In this document: positions 17,009 to 25,374 of the stretch, piece by piece | How positions within the stretch are numbered: position 1 is the first letter of the stretch | Layout: each line of letters starts with the position of its first letter | Source: an uncultured Eubacteriales bacterium | GTDB lineage: Bacteria; Bacillota; Clostridia; Christensenellales; CAG-138 | DNA length: 50,037 nt | Direction: 5' to 3' | Assembly (NCBI GenBank): GCA_900545265.1 | Contig: UQYI01000021.1 | Coordinates: 1 to 50,037 of the forward strand | Position numbers and translations under genes: made by a program | The notes under the pieces: generated by a model | The model's input: only the letters and a program-made list of their open reading frames with translations | Told to the model about the DNA's origin: nothing | The model's database searches: none

Positions 17009-17873
17009 AACGGTGTTTTCTCCTGTATAAAAAATCTTGTGCTATCTGCACATAGCGTACATAGCGCTCCCGGGAAAGCGTACCCCGCGCGAGCAGTGCC
17101 TTAACGCCGCAATCCGGTTCGGCTATATGCATACACCCGGGAAAGCGACAGGGGGCTGCTTGTGCAAATTCAGGGTAACAGGCATTCAGTGCATCGGTAT
17201 CATAGCTTTCCGGTTCAAAAAGCGAAAATCCCGGGGTATCCAGTAATGCACCTCCGAAACATGGATATAATTGGGCATGCCGGGTAGTATGCCGTCCGCG
17301 CTCTGTTTTTCTGGCCAAATCTCCGGTAGGTAAAGCCAATTGAGGCAACAGCGCATTAATAATTGAAGATTTCCCAACAGCGGATTGTCCGGCAAAGCAG
17401 CATATATGTTCAGATATCAAAGCCTTGATATCTTCCATACCCTGCTCAGTTTCTGCAGAAATGCATAAGTGCTGGAAGGCTTCATAATCACGAATGAATT
17501 CCTTACAGGCTTCCCCTTTGGGAGCATCCATCTTATTAAGCAGCAGGATTGGTTCTATACCTGCCAACCCAGCTTCCACCAGCAATTTGTCACACAAAAG
17601 AAAGTCAGGTGCGGGCACTCCAGCCGAAAGGACAATAAACAATCGATCCACATTGGCGGCGGCAGGGCGTAGAAGCTGGTTTTTGCGGGGAAGGATATCT
17701 ATGATCTGTGCATAGCCCTTTTCATGGACTTCATACCGCACCCGGTCTCCAACCAGAGGCGTGATTCCGTCCCGCCGAAAGGAGCCCTTTGCTTTACATG
17801 TAATCTGTTTTCCATGATCCAACACTTCATAAAAGCTGCCAACGCCCTTTATAATAATGCTATCTTCTATCAT
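17001..17873 (-). CDS. rsgA: Ribosome small subunit-dependent GTPase RsgA
   Basis: A 290-residue circularly permuted GTPase that checks 30S subunit maturation. An N-terminal OB fold (GDRVRYEVHEKGYAQIIDILPRKNQLLRP) leads to the GTPase motifs in permuted order: LLNKMD (G4), then GQSAVGKSSIIN (G1), and DTPGFSLF (G3). The C-terminal zinc site is CRFPGCMHIAEPDC. It overlaps the upstream kinase gene by four bases and the downstream rpe by eight. Beside prkC/prpC this is the conserved neighbourhood, and RsgA is a known phosphorylation target of PrkC in Bacillus. Confidence 0.96.
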   Translation of the reverse strand: MIEDSIIIKGVGSFYEVLDHGKQITCKAKGSFRRDGITPLVGDRVRYEVHEKGYAQIIDILPRKNQLLRPAAANVDRLFIVLSAGVPAPDFLLCDKLLVEAGLAGIEPILLLNKMDAPKGEACKEFIRDYEAFQHLCISAETEQGMEDIKALISEHICCFAGQSAVGKSSIINALLPQLALPTGDLARKTERGRHTTRHAQLYPCFGGALLDTPGFSLFEPESYDTDALNACYPEFAQAAPCRFPGCMHIAEPDCGVKALLARGTLSRERYVRYVQIAQDFLYRRKHRYD

Positions 17874-19396
17874 TCAGCAAACTTCACGTCCTGGGAACGT
17901 ACCTCCTCTCCGTTGATGAGCAGGTAGAGTGTTCTTGTTACGGCATCATTACTGTACAACGTTGCGCTGACGGTAAACATATCCTGTTTGGCTACAGTGT
18001 TTTCGTAAAGTACGACAGTATAGTCTATGTTTTGCGCATTGCTTGTTCGGTAAACAATGTACATTTTAGCATCATTATCCGGAATATTTACTGTAAAGGA
18101 GACATCCGCTTTATATTTTCCGTGAGCCTCCCTTCCTATGGCAATGCATACAGAACCCTGCTCGGGAATATTCACACCTGGTTCCAGACTCTGTTCCACA
18201 ACCGTTCCTACTTTATCGGCAGAAACTCCATATCGAGTGGTCACATAGATATCCGAAATGCCTTGTCTGTCCATAGCCAGCAGGGCCTCATCCAAATGTT
18301 TTCCACGCAGATCTGGCATTTGATCAGAAGAAATATTCAGACTTGTCAAGGCTGCCGAGGGAGAAGGGGTGCCATTGGGCATAGAGGCGGAGGTAGAAAG
18401 CACTTCTCCAGGTTCTTCTCCTGCACACCAGTTGTTTGCAAAGCCCAAATATGCAAACAGTATCACCAGCAGCGGCACAAAAACGGATACGGATATCCAT
18501 AGATAAACAGATGGGATTCGGCGATCCGTATGTTGTTCTTCTTCATCTTTCGCCGCTTCCCGAGCAAATGTTCCATTTGGATCCGATAAGGAGCGAATCA
18601 GATCCGAACGCATGGCACGTGCAGAACGATACCTGTCTTCCGGATTTTTTTGAATGGCTCTCAATACAATATCATTGAGTGCAGGCGGAAGTGCAGGCAC
18701 CAGTTCAATAGGTGGAACAGGCGGAGTGCCAATATGCATTAGTGCTGTAGCTACCGTTGTTTCCCCCTTAAATGGAACTTTTCCCGTAAGCATTTCATAC
18801 AAAGTTATGCCAACGGAATAAATATCGCTTTCCGCTCCGGCCATTTCACCTTTTGCCTGTTCAGGAGAAATGTAATGAACGGAACCAATAATATTTTTTC
18901 CATCAAAAGTTACGGTACTGGCAGTGACTTCCCGAGCGATACCAAAGTCCGCCAACTTTGCCTTACCTCGACTGTTAATAATGATGTTTTGCGGCTTGAT
19001 ATCCCGATGAATGATTCCCTGGTTATGAGCGGCGTTCAAAGCATCTAAAATCTGGCAGCATATACCAATGGCCCGGGAAGGGGAGAGGCGGCAGCTTTCT
19101 TCAATCAGATTCTTAAGCGTCTGACCCTCCACATATTCCAGTACTATATACGGGATTCCGTTATCTTCTCCAACGCCGTAAGCCCGTACAATATTATCAT
19201 GATCCAGATGCAGCGTGGCTCTGGCTTCCCTTTCAAAACGTCTCAGCAGTTCCTTGTCATTACGGTATTCCTCCTTAAGCACTTTAATAGCTACCGTTTT
19301 TCGGTTGGCCATGTTTATAGCTTTGTATACATGCGCCATGCCGCCGCTGCCCACCAGCTTAATTACTCTGTATTTATGATCTATTATTTGTGTCAT
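17870..19396 (-). CDS. prkC: PASTA-domain Ser/Thr protein kinase (PrkC/Stk1 family)
   Basis: A 508-residue membrane kinase that senses muropeptides or lipid II in relatives. The kinase domain (1-270) has GSGGMAHVYKA, the lysine in TVAIKVLKEEY, catalytic Asp near 132 in IIHRDIKPQN and DFGIARE. A membrane segment lies near 298-320. Only one PASTA domain is evident, about 357-420 (MPDLRGKHLDEALLAMDR to VNIPEQGSVCIAIG), where well-studied homologues have three or more. A C-terminal domain of about 80 residues that I cannot assign follows. It overlaps prpC by four bases and rsgA by four. Confidence 0.94.
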   Translation of the reverse strand: MTQIIDHKYRVIKLVGSGGMAHVYKAINMANRKTVAIKVLKEEYRNDKELLRRFEREARATLHLDHDNIVRAYGVGEDNGIPYIVLEYVEGQTLKNLIEESCRLSPSRAIGICCQILDALNAAHNQGIIHRDIKPQNIIINSRGKAKLADFGIAREVTASTVTFDGKNIIGSVHYISPEQAKGEMAGAESDIYSVGITLYEMLTGKVPFKGETTVATALMHIGTPPVPPIELVPALPPALNDIVLRAIQKNPEDRYRSARAMRSDLIRSLSDPNGTFAREAAKDEEEQHTDRRIPSVYLWISVSVFVPLLVILFAYLGFANNWCAGEEPGEVLSTSASMPNGTPSPSAALTSLNISSDQMPDLRGKHLDEALLAMDRQGISDIYVTTRYGVSADKVGTVVEQSLEPGVNIPEQGSVCIAIGREAHGKYKADVSFTVNIPDNDAKMYIVYRTSNAQNIDYTVVLYENTVAKQDMFTVSATLYSNDAVTRTLYLLINGEEVRSQDVKFAE

Positions 19397-20127
19397 GAGC
19401 AGGTGTCTTTCTCGTCATTGCATACGATCAGTGCCGTAATGTTATCTGTGCTTCCCTTTTTTAAAGCCAGTGCTGCCAGCTTTTCGCACTGTATTTGAGG
19501 GGAATATGGTTGGCTCAAAATGTCTTGAATGTCCTCTTCTTCCAATACACCGGAAAGGCCGTCAGAGCATAGCAAAACAGAATCACCCTGCTTCCAATCA
19601 ATGTAAAAAAGATCTGTTTCAAAAGGACCGTCGCTGCTGCCGATACAACGGGTGATCAGATTACGCTTTGGGTGGTGCTTAGCCTGCTCCTTAGTGATAT
19701 AGCCAAGACGCACTAATTCCTGCACATAGGAATGGTCATATGTTACCTGACGAAGGACTCCCTGTTTAAAACTGTACAAGCGAGAATCCCCTACGTTTGC
19801 AGCGATAAAATGATCCGGAAAGAACAGCGCTGATACCAGTGTTGCTCCCATACCATCTTTGTGCGGATCTCTATGAGACTCTTCCAACACAGCGTCATTG
19901 GCCAGCACATATGCTCTGGCTAACATATCCTGCGGAGCTATATTCATGCAGCGTGTATTCTCATCCAGTATCTGCAAAGATAAAGCGCTGGCTGCATCTC
20001 CGGCCAGATGCCCGCCCATACCGTCAGACACGGCCGCCAAAGGCATATACCGTCTGTCCATGCGCACAAGCATTCCATCCTGATTTTGGGGTCGCTTGCC
20101 TTTTTCACATACGCTACCGTACTTCAC
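19393..20127 (-). CDS. prpC: PP2C-family protein phosphatase (PrpC/Stp1)
   Basis: A 244-residue metal-dependent Ser/Thr phosphatase that reverses PrkC phosphorylation. Motifs: an N-terminal KGKRPQNQDG metal ligand region, AVSDGMGGHLAGD with two Mn/Mg-binding aspartates, ANVGDSRLY, LLCSDGLSGVL and GSTDNITALIV. Standard length. Its start lies inside the end of rlmN (14-base overlap) and its end overlaps prkC by four bases, so the phosphatase and kinase are probably made in a coupled manner. Confidence 0.96.
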   Translation of the reverse strand: MKYGSVCEKGKRPQNQDGMLVRMDRRYMPLAAVSDGMGGHLAGDAASALSLQILDENTRCMNIAPQDMLARAYVLANDAVLEESHRDPHKDGMGATLVSALFFPDHFIAANVGDSRLYSFKQGVLRQVTYDHSYVQELVRLGYITKEQAKHHPKRNLITRCIGSSDGPFETDLFYIDWKQGDSVLLCSDGLSGVLEEEDIQDILSQPYSPQIQCEKLAALALKKGSTDNITALIVCNDEKDTCS

Positions 20128-21154
20128 GCAATACCCTCCTTCTTAGTTGTCCGCAGGCGCCGTCAATATCTGCACCCATTTCCCTGCGTACTGTAGCAGA
20201 TGTATGTCCTTGCTGCAGCCAGCGGGCAAACTCCTGCGCATGTGCCCGGCTGGCGCCTATTAGCGAACGCTCCTTCACCGAATTAAGCGGGATGAGATTT
20301 ATGTGGCAGCAAAGCCCTTTGACCAACTGGCTCAATGCCTTAGCGTCTTCAAAACTGTCATTGACGCCCTCCACCAGTGCATATTCAAAAACGACCCGGC
20401 GTCCTGTACCTTCTGCATAGGCTTTGGCCGCTTTCATAAGCTCATGAAGCGGGTATTTATTAGCAATTGGCATCATCGTCCGGCGTACATCGTCACTATG
20501 TGCATGAAGCGAGATAGACAACGTAACATGAGGTGCATCCCGCATCAGATCATATATCTTGGGAACCAGACCACAGGTAGAAAGTGATATGTTGCGCGGA
20601 CTGATATTGGGACCCTGTGGGGATGTAACCCGCCGTAAAAAGGTGATCACATTGTCATAATTGTCCAGCGGTTCTCCGCTGCCCATAAGCACAATATTGG
20701 TTACCGAGCGATCCATACCCTTGAGTGCAGGCTCATCTTTTTCTATATTTTGAAGGAAGCTGAGCATTTCTCCCGGCCGCAGATCCCGAACACAGCCTTC
20801 CAGTGTGCTGGCACAGAATTTACAGCCCATGCGGCAGCCCACCTGTGTAGATAAACAGGCTGTATTTCCATAATGGTAATGCATAAGTACACCCTCTACC
20901 AGATTTCCATCTTCCAGTGCAAACAGATATTTGGCAGTGCCATCTTTTTTAGACAACAGTTTGCGTTCAATAACAGAACCGCCATAGGGGATTTGGGCTA
21001 ATTTTTTTCGCAATGTGGCCGGAAGATTGTGCATCTCCTCAGGCCGGGCACCTTTTAACAGCCAGGATATCACCTGCTTACAGCGGAAAGAAGGCTCTCC
21101 CCAGCTTTCCAGCAGAGCCTGTATTTCCTCTGGAGCCATATCAGTTAAATACAT
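20114..21154 (-). CDS. rlmN: Dual-specificity 23S rRNA/tRNA methyltransferase RlmN
   Basis: A 346-residue radical SAM enzyme that makes 2-methyladenosine at 23S rRNA A2503 and in some tRNAs. The cluster motif is GCRMGCKFCAS (CxxxCxxC). The SAM region contains NIVLMGSGEPLDNYDNV, and NISLSTCGLVPKI carries other conserved residues. The second catalytic Cys is likely the one in LKGLCCHINLIPLN or near the C-terminus. The start overlaps the end of rsmB by ten bases. The order rsmB-rlmN-prpC is typical. Confidence 0.96.
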   Translation of the reverse strand: MYLTDMAPEEIQALLESWGEPSFRCKQVISWLLKGARPEEMHNLPATLRKKLAQIPYGGSVIERKLLSKKDGTAKYLFALEDGNLVEGVLMHYHYGNTACLSTQVGCRMGCKFCASTLEGCVRDLRPGEMLSFLQNIEKDEPALKGMDRSVTNIVLMGSGEPLDNYDNVITFLRRVTSPQGPNISPRNISLSTCGLVPKIYDLMRDAPHVTLSISLHAHSDDVRRTMMPIANKYPLHELMKAAKAYAEGTGRRVVFEYALVEGVNDSFEDAKALSQLVKGLCCHINLIPLNSVKERSLIGASRAHAQEFARWLQQGHTSATVRREMGADIDGACGQLRRRVLREVR

Positions 21155-22383
21155 CGGTTCATCCTCGCCATATAAAATCCGCCTAATCCATCCTCAGGGG
21201 GTAACAGTTGTCTTTCTGCAACTAATGAAAACTCAGAATGTTCTCGTAAAAAATGCTGTATCTGTTCTTCATTTTCTCTTAGAGAGATGGTGCAGGTGGC
21301 ATATACCAGTATCCCTCCGGGTTTTACATACCGGCAGCAGGTATCTAGAATCTGCTGCTGTATTCGCACCAGAGCTAAAACATCGGATTCTTCCTTATGC
21401 AGCCCGATATCCGGCTTAGTCTGCCGCAGCCCTAAACCGGAGCAAGGAACATCCAACAGTACGGCATCAAACGCATTTTCATAATCCAGATAGGGAAGGG
21501 AAGCGTCCTGCTGTCTGCATTGTGCCTGCACTCCAAGTCTGTGAAAAGTTTCCTGCATCAGCTGCAGCCGATGTGGGTGGAGCTCCCAGCAGTTAAGCTG
21601 AATGTCTCCGTGACATAATGACCACAGATAAGCAGACTTTCCGCCTGGGGCGCAGCAGGCATCCAATACAGCTTTTCCACGCATATCTCCCATAAACCGG
21701 CAAATAGCCATAGCGCCCTCCCCCTGAAAGGCTACCTTGCCTTCCTGAAACAGTGGGGAATCAGCATGTATACATCCGGATGAAAGTAAAAGACAGTCGG
21801 GGACGCATTTCCCGTGGATCGCCTGAGGATAAACTGACTTTAATGCTTCCGTGGTAAATGGATATTGTGCCCGTATCTCCATATAAGGAGGCATAGGGGA
21901 GAGGAGGGCTTCCGCCTTCCGTATTCCAAATCTTTCTATCCATTCCCTAAGGATCCATAGAGGCATGGAATATTGCACATGAAGTCTCTCCGCAGGCTCC
22001 TTCGGCAAAGCAGGAAGAGAATCTTTTTCTCGAAGCATCCGTCGGAGCACGGCGTTGACAAGAGAAGCAGAAGCGTCTTTCCCCATGGAATGGGTCAACT
22101 CCACCGCTTCATTTACAGCCGCATAAGCAGGCGTGCTCATGAAGAACAATTCGCTAACGGCCATGCGAAAAATGTTACGCACCACACGCTTTTGGCGTTT
22201 TACATAGTGGGCAAGCATATAGTCTGCCCATCCTATATGCTCCAGGGATGTATATATCCAGGCAGAAACAAAGGAGCGCTCATCTTCACCACAATGAAGC
22301 TCCTTCAAACGGAGGTTGGCATACGCGCTATCTTCCACAATGTCCATAAAGGCCAGTAAGGCTTCCCTCCGGCCCTTATTCAT
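21145..22383 (-). CDS. rsmB: 16S rRNA m5C967 methyltransferase RsmB
   Basis: A 412-residue enzyme. The NusB-like N-terminal half carries AYAAVNEAVELTHSMG and LVNAVLRRMLR. The SAM methyltransferase half has VLDACCAPGGKSAYL, DAVLLDVPCSGLGLRQ with the catalytic Cys of motif IV, and LVYATCTISLRENEEQI with the second Cys of motif VI. The N-terminus is slightly short compared with some homologues. It overlaps fmt by four bases and rlmN by ten. Confidence 0.95.
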   Translation of the reverse strand: MNKGRREALLAFMDIVEDSAYANLRLKELHCGEDERSFVSAWIYTSLEHIGWADYMLAHYVKRQKRVVRNIFRMAVSELFFMSTPAYAAVNEAVELTHSMGKDASASLVNAVLRRMLREKDSLPALPKEPAERLHVQYSMPLWILREWIERFGIRKAEALLSPMPPYMEIRAQYPFTTEALKSVYPQAIHGKCVPDCLLLSSGCIHADSPLFQEGKVAFQGEGAMAICRFMGDMRGKAVLDACCAPGGKSAYLWSLCHGDIQLNCWELHPHRLQLMQETFHRLGVQAQCRQQDASLPYLDYENAFDAVLLDVPCSGLGLRQTKPDIGLHKEESDVLALVRIQQQILDTCCRYVKPGGILVYATCTISLRENEEQIQHFLREHSEFSLVAERQLLPPEDGLGGFYMARMNRCI

Positions 22384-23303
22384 CGAAGTATACTCCCGGT
22401 AATGTCATGCCCGCGAAGAAAAGCATTGCCGTTCATGCGTTTTCCACCGGGGGCCTGAAGCTCCTGCAGCATCAGCACACCATCCCCGCATTGAAGGAAC
22501 AAACCATCTTTTGGGGACCCCCAAAGCATGCCCACAGGATGTTCTGCATCGTGAGATATAAAAAGAGTTTTCCATATCTTCAGTTTTTCTTCTCCCAGAA
22601 TGGCGTAGGCTCCAGGCCATGGATCTGTTCCACGCACCAGATTGTGTATTTGCATCGCGGACATATCCATACTCAACTTTCCGGTGTCTCGGGTAAGCAT
22701 CTTGCAATAGGTCGCCCTTTCTTCCTCCTGTGGGTGACGCTGCAATGTGCCGGCTTCCAATGCTGCCAGCGTTTTCATGAACAGATCTGCACCCAAAACA
22801 GATAGACGAACGGAAAGCTCCCCGTAAGTTTCTTCAAGACCAAGGGGGGTACTGGCCTGCATGAGCACATCTCCTGCATCCATTCGCTTGACCAGCAGCA
22901 TGGTAGAAACACCCGCCTCTTTCTGCCCGTCTATAACGGTTTGCTGGATGGGGGAGGCACCTCTGTATAAAGGCAGAAGAGATCCATGCACGTTGATGGC
23001 ACCGTGTGGGGCAATATCAAGATTCTCCTGGCTGAACAGCTGCCCAAATGCTACAACACACAGCAGATCCGGTTGAAAAGCACGTAAAGCGTCACAGCCT
23101 TCGCGAGAACGTATCTTTTCAAATTGGTGCACCGGCAGTCCCAGCCTTAAGGCTTCTGTTTTTACAGGAGGAGATGTTAAAACGCTCTTGCGGCCAACCG
23201 GCTTATCCGGCTGCGTAAACACTTCTATTGTATGCGAGGAAGCTGCCAAAGCCTGTAAAGTAGGCACGGCAAATTCCGGTGTGCCGAAAAAAGCAATGCG
23301 CAT
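22380..23303 (-). CDS. fmt: Methionyl-tRNA formyltransferase
   Basis: A 307-residue enzyme that formylates initiator Met-tRNA from 10-formyl-THF. Motifs: MRIAFFGTPEFAVPTLQAL at the N-terminus, INVHGSLLPLYRGASPIQ containing the catalytic Asn-His-Ser, and MDAGDVLMQ with the catalytic Asp. The C-terminal OB-like domain begins near NLVRGTDPWPGAYA. It follows def by seven bases and overlaps rsmB by four. This is the canonical def-fmt pair. Confidence 0.96.
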   Translation of the reverse strand: MRIAFFGTPEFAVPTLQALAASSHTIEVFTQPDKPVGRKSVLTSPPVKTEALRLGLPVHQFEKIRSREGCDALRAFQPDLLCVVAFGQLFSQENLDIAPHGAINVHGSLLPLYRGASPIQQTVIDGQKEAGVSTMLLVKRMDAGDVLMQASTPLGLEETYGELSVRLSVLGADLFMKTLAALEAGTLQRHPQEEERATYCKMLTRDTGKLSMDMSAMQIHNLVRGTDPWPGAYAILGEEKLKIWKTLFISHDAEHPVGMLWGSPKDGLFLQCGDGVLMLQELQAPGGKRMNGNAFLRGHDITGSILR

Positions 23304-23310
23304 GTACCGC

Positions 23311-23778
23311 TTATTCCTCCTCTTTAAAATCAGCCGGCGGGTCAGTCACTTTGCTCAGATACACAATGCCATCCAAATGATCCAGTTCATGGAAAACCGC
23401 ACGTGCAAACAATCCTTCTCCGCGATACTGATGCAGCTGTCCCGCACGGTCATAGGCTTCTACGGTCACACAGTTTGGGCGCTCTACGTAGCCCCTGCGT
23501 CCCGGAAAGGAGAGGCACCCCTCCATGCCACCCTGTTTACCGGCGTATGCAATAATCTTTGGGTTAACCATTTCAATGGGACCTTCCCCCACGTCAATGA
23601 CTACTACCCGGCGTAGAATGCCTACCTGCGGTCCGGCCAGCCCCACTCCCTCAGCATCGTACATGGTGTCAAACATATCATCAATAAGTTCTGCAAGTTT
23701 AGCATCGAAAGATGTAACTTCCCTGCATTTTTTATACAGGCAGGGAGCGTTGTTTTTGCGAATTAATCTAACAGCCAT
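23311..23778 (-). CDS. def: Peptide deformylase
   Basis: A 155-residue metalloenzyme removing the N-formyl group from nascent proteins. It shows the three family motifs: GVGLAGPQVG, EGCLSFPG with the metal-binding Cys, and HELDHLDGI with the two metal-binding histidines and catalytic Glu. GGAGG precedes the ATG. It is the first gene of an eight-gene operon ending with rpe. In many Bacillota it directly follows priA; here about 5.3 kb of unrelated genes separate the two. Confidence 0.97.
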   Translation of the reverse strand: MAVRLIRKNNAPCLYKKCREVTSFDAKLAELIDDMFDTMYDAEGVGLAGPQVGILRRVVVIDVGEGPIEMVNPKIIAYAGKQGGMEGCLSFPGRRGYVERPNCVTVEAYDRAGQLHQYRGEGLFARAVFHELDHLDGIVYLSKVTDPPADFKEEE

Positions 23779-23800
23779 TTTATCCTCCTATTTGGCATTA

Positions 23801-23829
23801 AGTATAACTTATTTTGCAGGCAAAGTAAA
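23801..23829 (-). promoter_or_regulatory. Promoter of the def-fmt-rsmB-rlmN-prpC-prkC-rsgA-rpe operon
   Basis: On the minus strand: TTTACT (23829-23824), 17-base spacer, TATACT (23806-23801), then GGAGG and the def start. It gives the operon its own promoter, independent of priA. Confidence 0.65.
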
Positions 23830-23951
23830 GAAATACCCGCTTTTCAATGTGCAAATCTGCCTTTCTACAGCGGCGTATCTCACTCAACTGCTGGTTGAAT
23901 AGAGCTTTTCCTATATCCGACTACTGGATGATAGCTAAACTGAGCTTTATA

Positions 23952-23960
23952 TGCTATAAT
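23952..23960 (+). promoter_or_regulatory. Extended -10 promoter of the XRE/LiaF-like gene
   Basis: TGCTATAAT is an extended -10 element (TGnTATAAT); no good -35 is visible, which is usual for this class. The gene's ATG is at 23998. Confidence 0.5.
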
Positions 23961-23997
23961 TTTCACCAGAAAGAAAACAGAGAAGGGACCTTTTACA

Positions 23998-25046
23998 ATG
24001 GAATCAACCGAAAAACAAACCATGGGGCGCCGTATTGCTGCTCTTCGTCGGAAAAAAAGATGACCCAGGAGCAGCTGGCAGGGAAACTTGGGGTTACGCC
24101 TCAGGCTGTTTCTAAATGGGAAAATGATTTAAGCTGCCCGGATATATCCATTTTACCACAATTAGCTGTAGAACTGGATATCAGTGTGGATACTCTGCTT
24201 GGTAATGAAGCAGAGCTTGGATCAAAATCAGAAGAATCAAAAGAACGGGTGATTTCCATCACCGAAGATGAAAAGAAAGAAGGAATAAAAATGTCGATTC
24301 GATTGAACAAAACCGATAAATGGAATGCCGTGCTTATGGGCGTACTGCTGATAGGCGCCGGAACCCTGTTTCTTTTAAAGGAAATGGGAATCATTTTTCT
24401 AAATCCTGAACTGTCCTTCTGGGGCATTATCTGGCCATTACTGCTGCTCGGTCTGGGGATATGCCTTATGAGAGAAAACTTCAACGCTCTCACATTGGGG
24501 ATCAGCCTGTTTGCTTTGTATGAATTTCTATATAATTTGGGAGTATTGCCTGTTGCATGGGGTATTACCTGGAACATGATCTGGCCTGCTGCACTGATAC
24601 TTATTGGTCTTACCGGTCTGCAAAAGGCATTCTTTCCCAAGAAGGCTTCGTGCAAAGCGGAGCAGGAATGGAAACAGCATGTATCCGGAAAAGAACAAAG
24701 CGACTGCATCTATGAAGATGGTATTTTAAACGTGACTTGCCGCTTTACGGATATGGACTACACGCCTGAAGGTCCTTTTACAGGCGCACATACCCAGGTT
24801 AATTTTGGAGATTGTCAGTTGGATCTGACGCAGTGCGAGTCTTTTGCCGAAAGCTCCGTGCTGGATGCGTCCGTAAGCTTTGGCGAACTGCTTGTGATCG
24901 TGCCGCGCTTTGTTCAGGTAAAACGGGGAGCTTCCTCCTCCTTTGGCGAATGTGAAGTGCCCTCTCCGCAACCGGGTACTACTTCTGTGCTGGAAATACG
25001 CGGTTCCGTATCCTTCGGAAACATTACTGTCCGTTATCCGGATTGA
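23998..25046 (+). pseudogene. XRE regulator fused to a LiaF-like membrane domain, frameshifted at an A7 tract
   Basis: The ATG at 23998 (GAAGGG upstream) starts the first helix of an HTH domain (MGRRIAALRRKK) but reaches TGA at 24061. The rest of the HTH (MTQEQLAGKLGVTPQAVSKW) continues in the -1 frame after A7 at 24052-24058; one more A would restore LRRKKKMTQEQL. Domains of the restored protein: XRE HTH, linker, about four membrane segments (VLMGVLLIGAGTLFLL, then FWGIIWPLLLLGLGICLM and two more), and a C-terminal LiaF/YvqF-like beta domain with repeated SFGE/SFGN turns. Such proteins sense envelope stress or regulate neighbouring transporters. Options: real inactivation, rescue by slippage on A7, or a sequence error. 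Starting at ATG 24060 would remove the first HTH helix and lacks a ribosome binding site. It converges on the ABC exporter cluster. Confidence 0.8.
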
Positions 25047-25063
25047 ACGCTCCCTGTATAACG

Positions 25064-25092
25064 AAAAAAGAGCCTGTGCAAGGCTCTTTTTT
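25064..25092. terminator. Bidirectional terminator
   Basis: AAAAAAGAGCCT (25064-25075), loop GTGCA, AGGCTCTTTTTT (25081-25092): a perfect 12-bp stem with A-tract and T-tract, serving the XRE/LiaF-like gene on plus and the ABC operon on minus. Confidence 0.9.
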
Positions 25093-25108
25093 ATTATCTG
25101 TAATCTGG

Positions 25109-25360
25109 TTATCCTTTTAATCCCCGTGCCTGGCGATCCATGTCCTCTACTACGATGTCATAGATCTCGCCTAAAGAAGCGCAGTATTCCAATACTTTCC
25201 ACGGCTCGTTTGTATGGAAATGTATTTTGATAAGTTCATCATCTCCCACAGCCAACAGGCAATCTCCTTTAAAATTAGAGAGAATATGATCGTGTACAAC
25301 ATCCTCATCCAGATCATGTCCCTCAATAAGCAATTGTGTGTCATAACGGTATTCAAGCAT
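25109..25360 (-). CDS. Stand-alone YloV middle-domain protein ('kinase to dihydroxyacetone kinase' type)
   Basis: A single-domain protein of 83 residues (or 89 from an upstream ATG at 25378). It matches the middle domain of YloV/FakA: YRYDTQLLIEGHDLDEDVV, then LLAVGDDELIKIHFHTNEPWKVLEYCASLGEI and VVEDMDRQ. The YloV of this window carries the same core as VKVHVHSNCPG and GELDRLKIENMREQ. There is no kinase or DegV part. The ATG at 25360 is preferred because AAAGGAA sits before it; the ATG at 25378 overlaps the ABC gene stop by ATGA. It is the last gene after the two ABC genes. Function unknown; a partner of YloV or of a lipid/fatty acid kinase is an inference from homology. Confidence 0.75.
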   Translation of the reverse strand: MLEYRYDTQLLIEGHDLDEDVVHDHILSNFKGDCLLAVGDDELIKIHFHTNEPWKVLEYCASLGEIYDIVVEDMDRQARGLKG

Positions 25361-25374
25361 TTTATTTATTCCTT

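Noticed and set aside
23847..23997. Upstream extension of the XRE/LiaF frame
   Set aside because: It is out of frame with the true HTH start, runs through the promoter, and has no ribosome binding site or family similarity.
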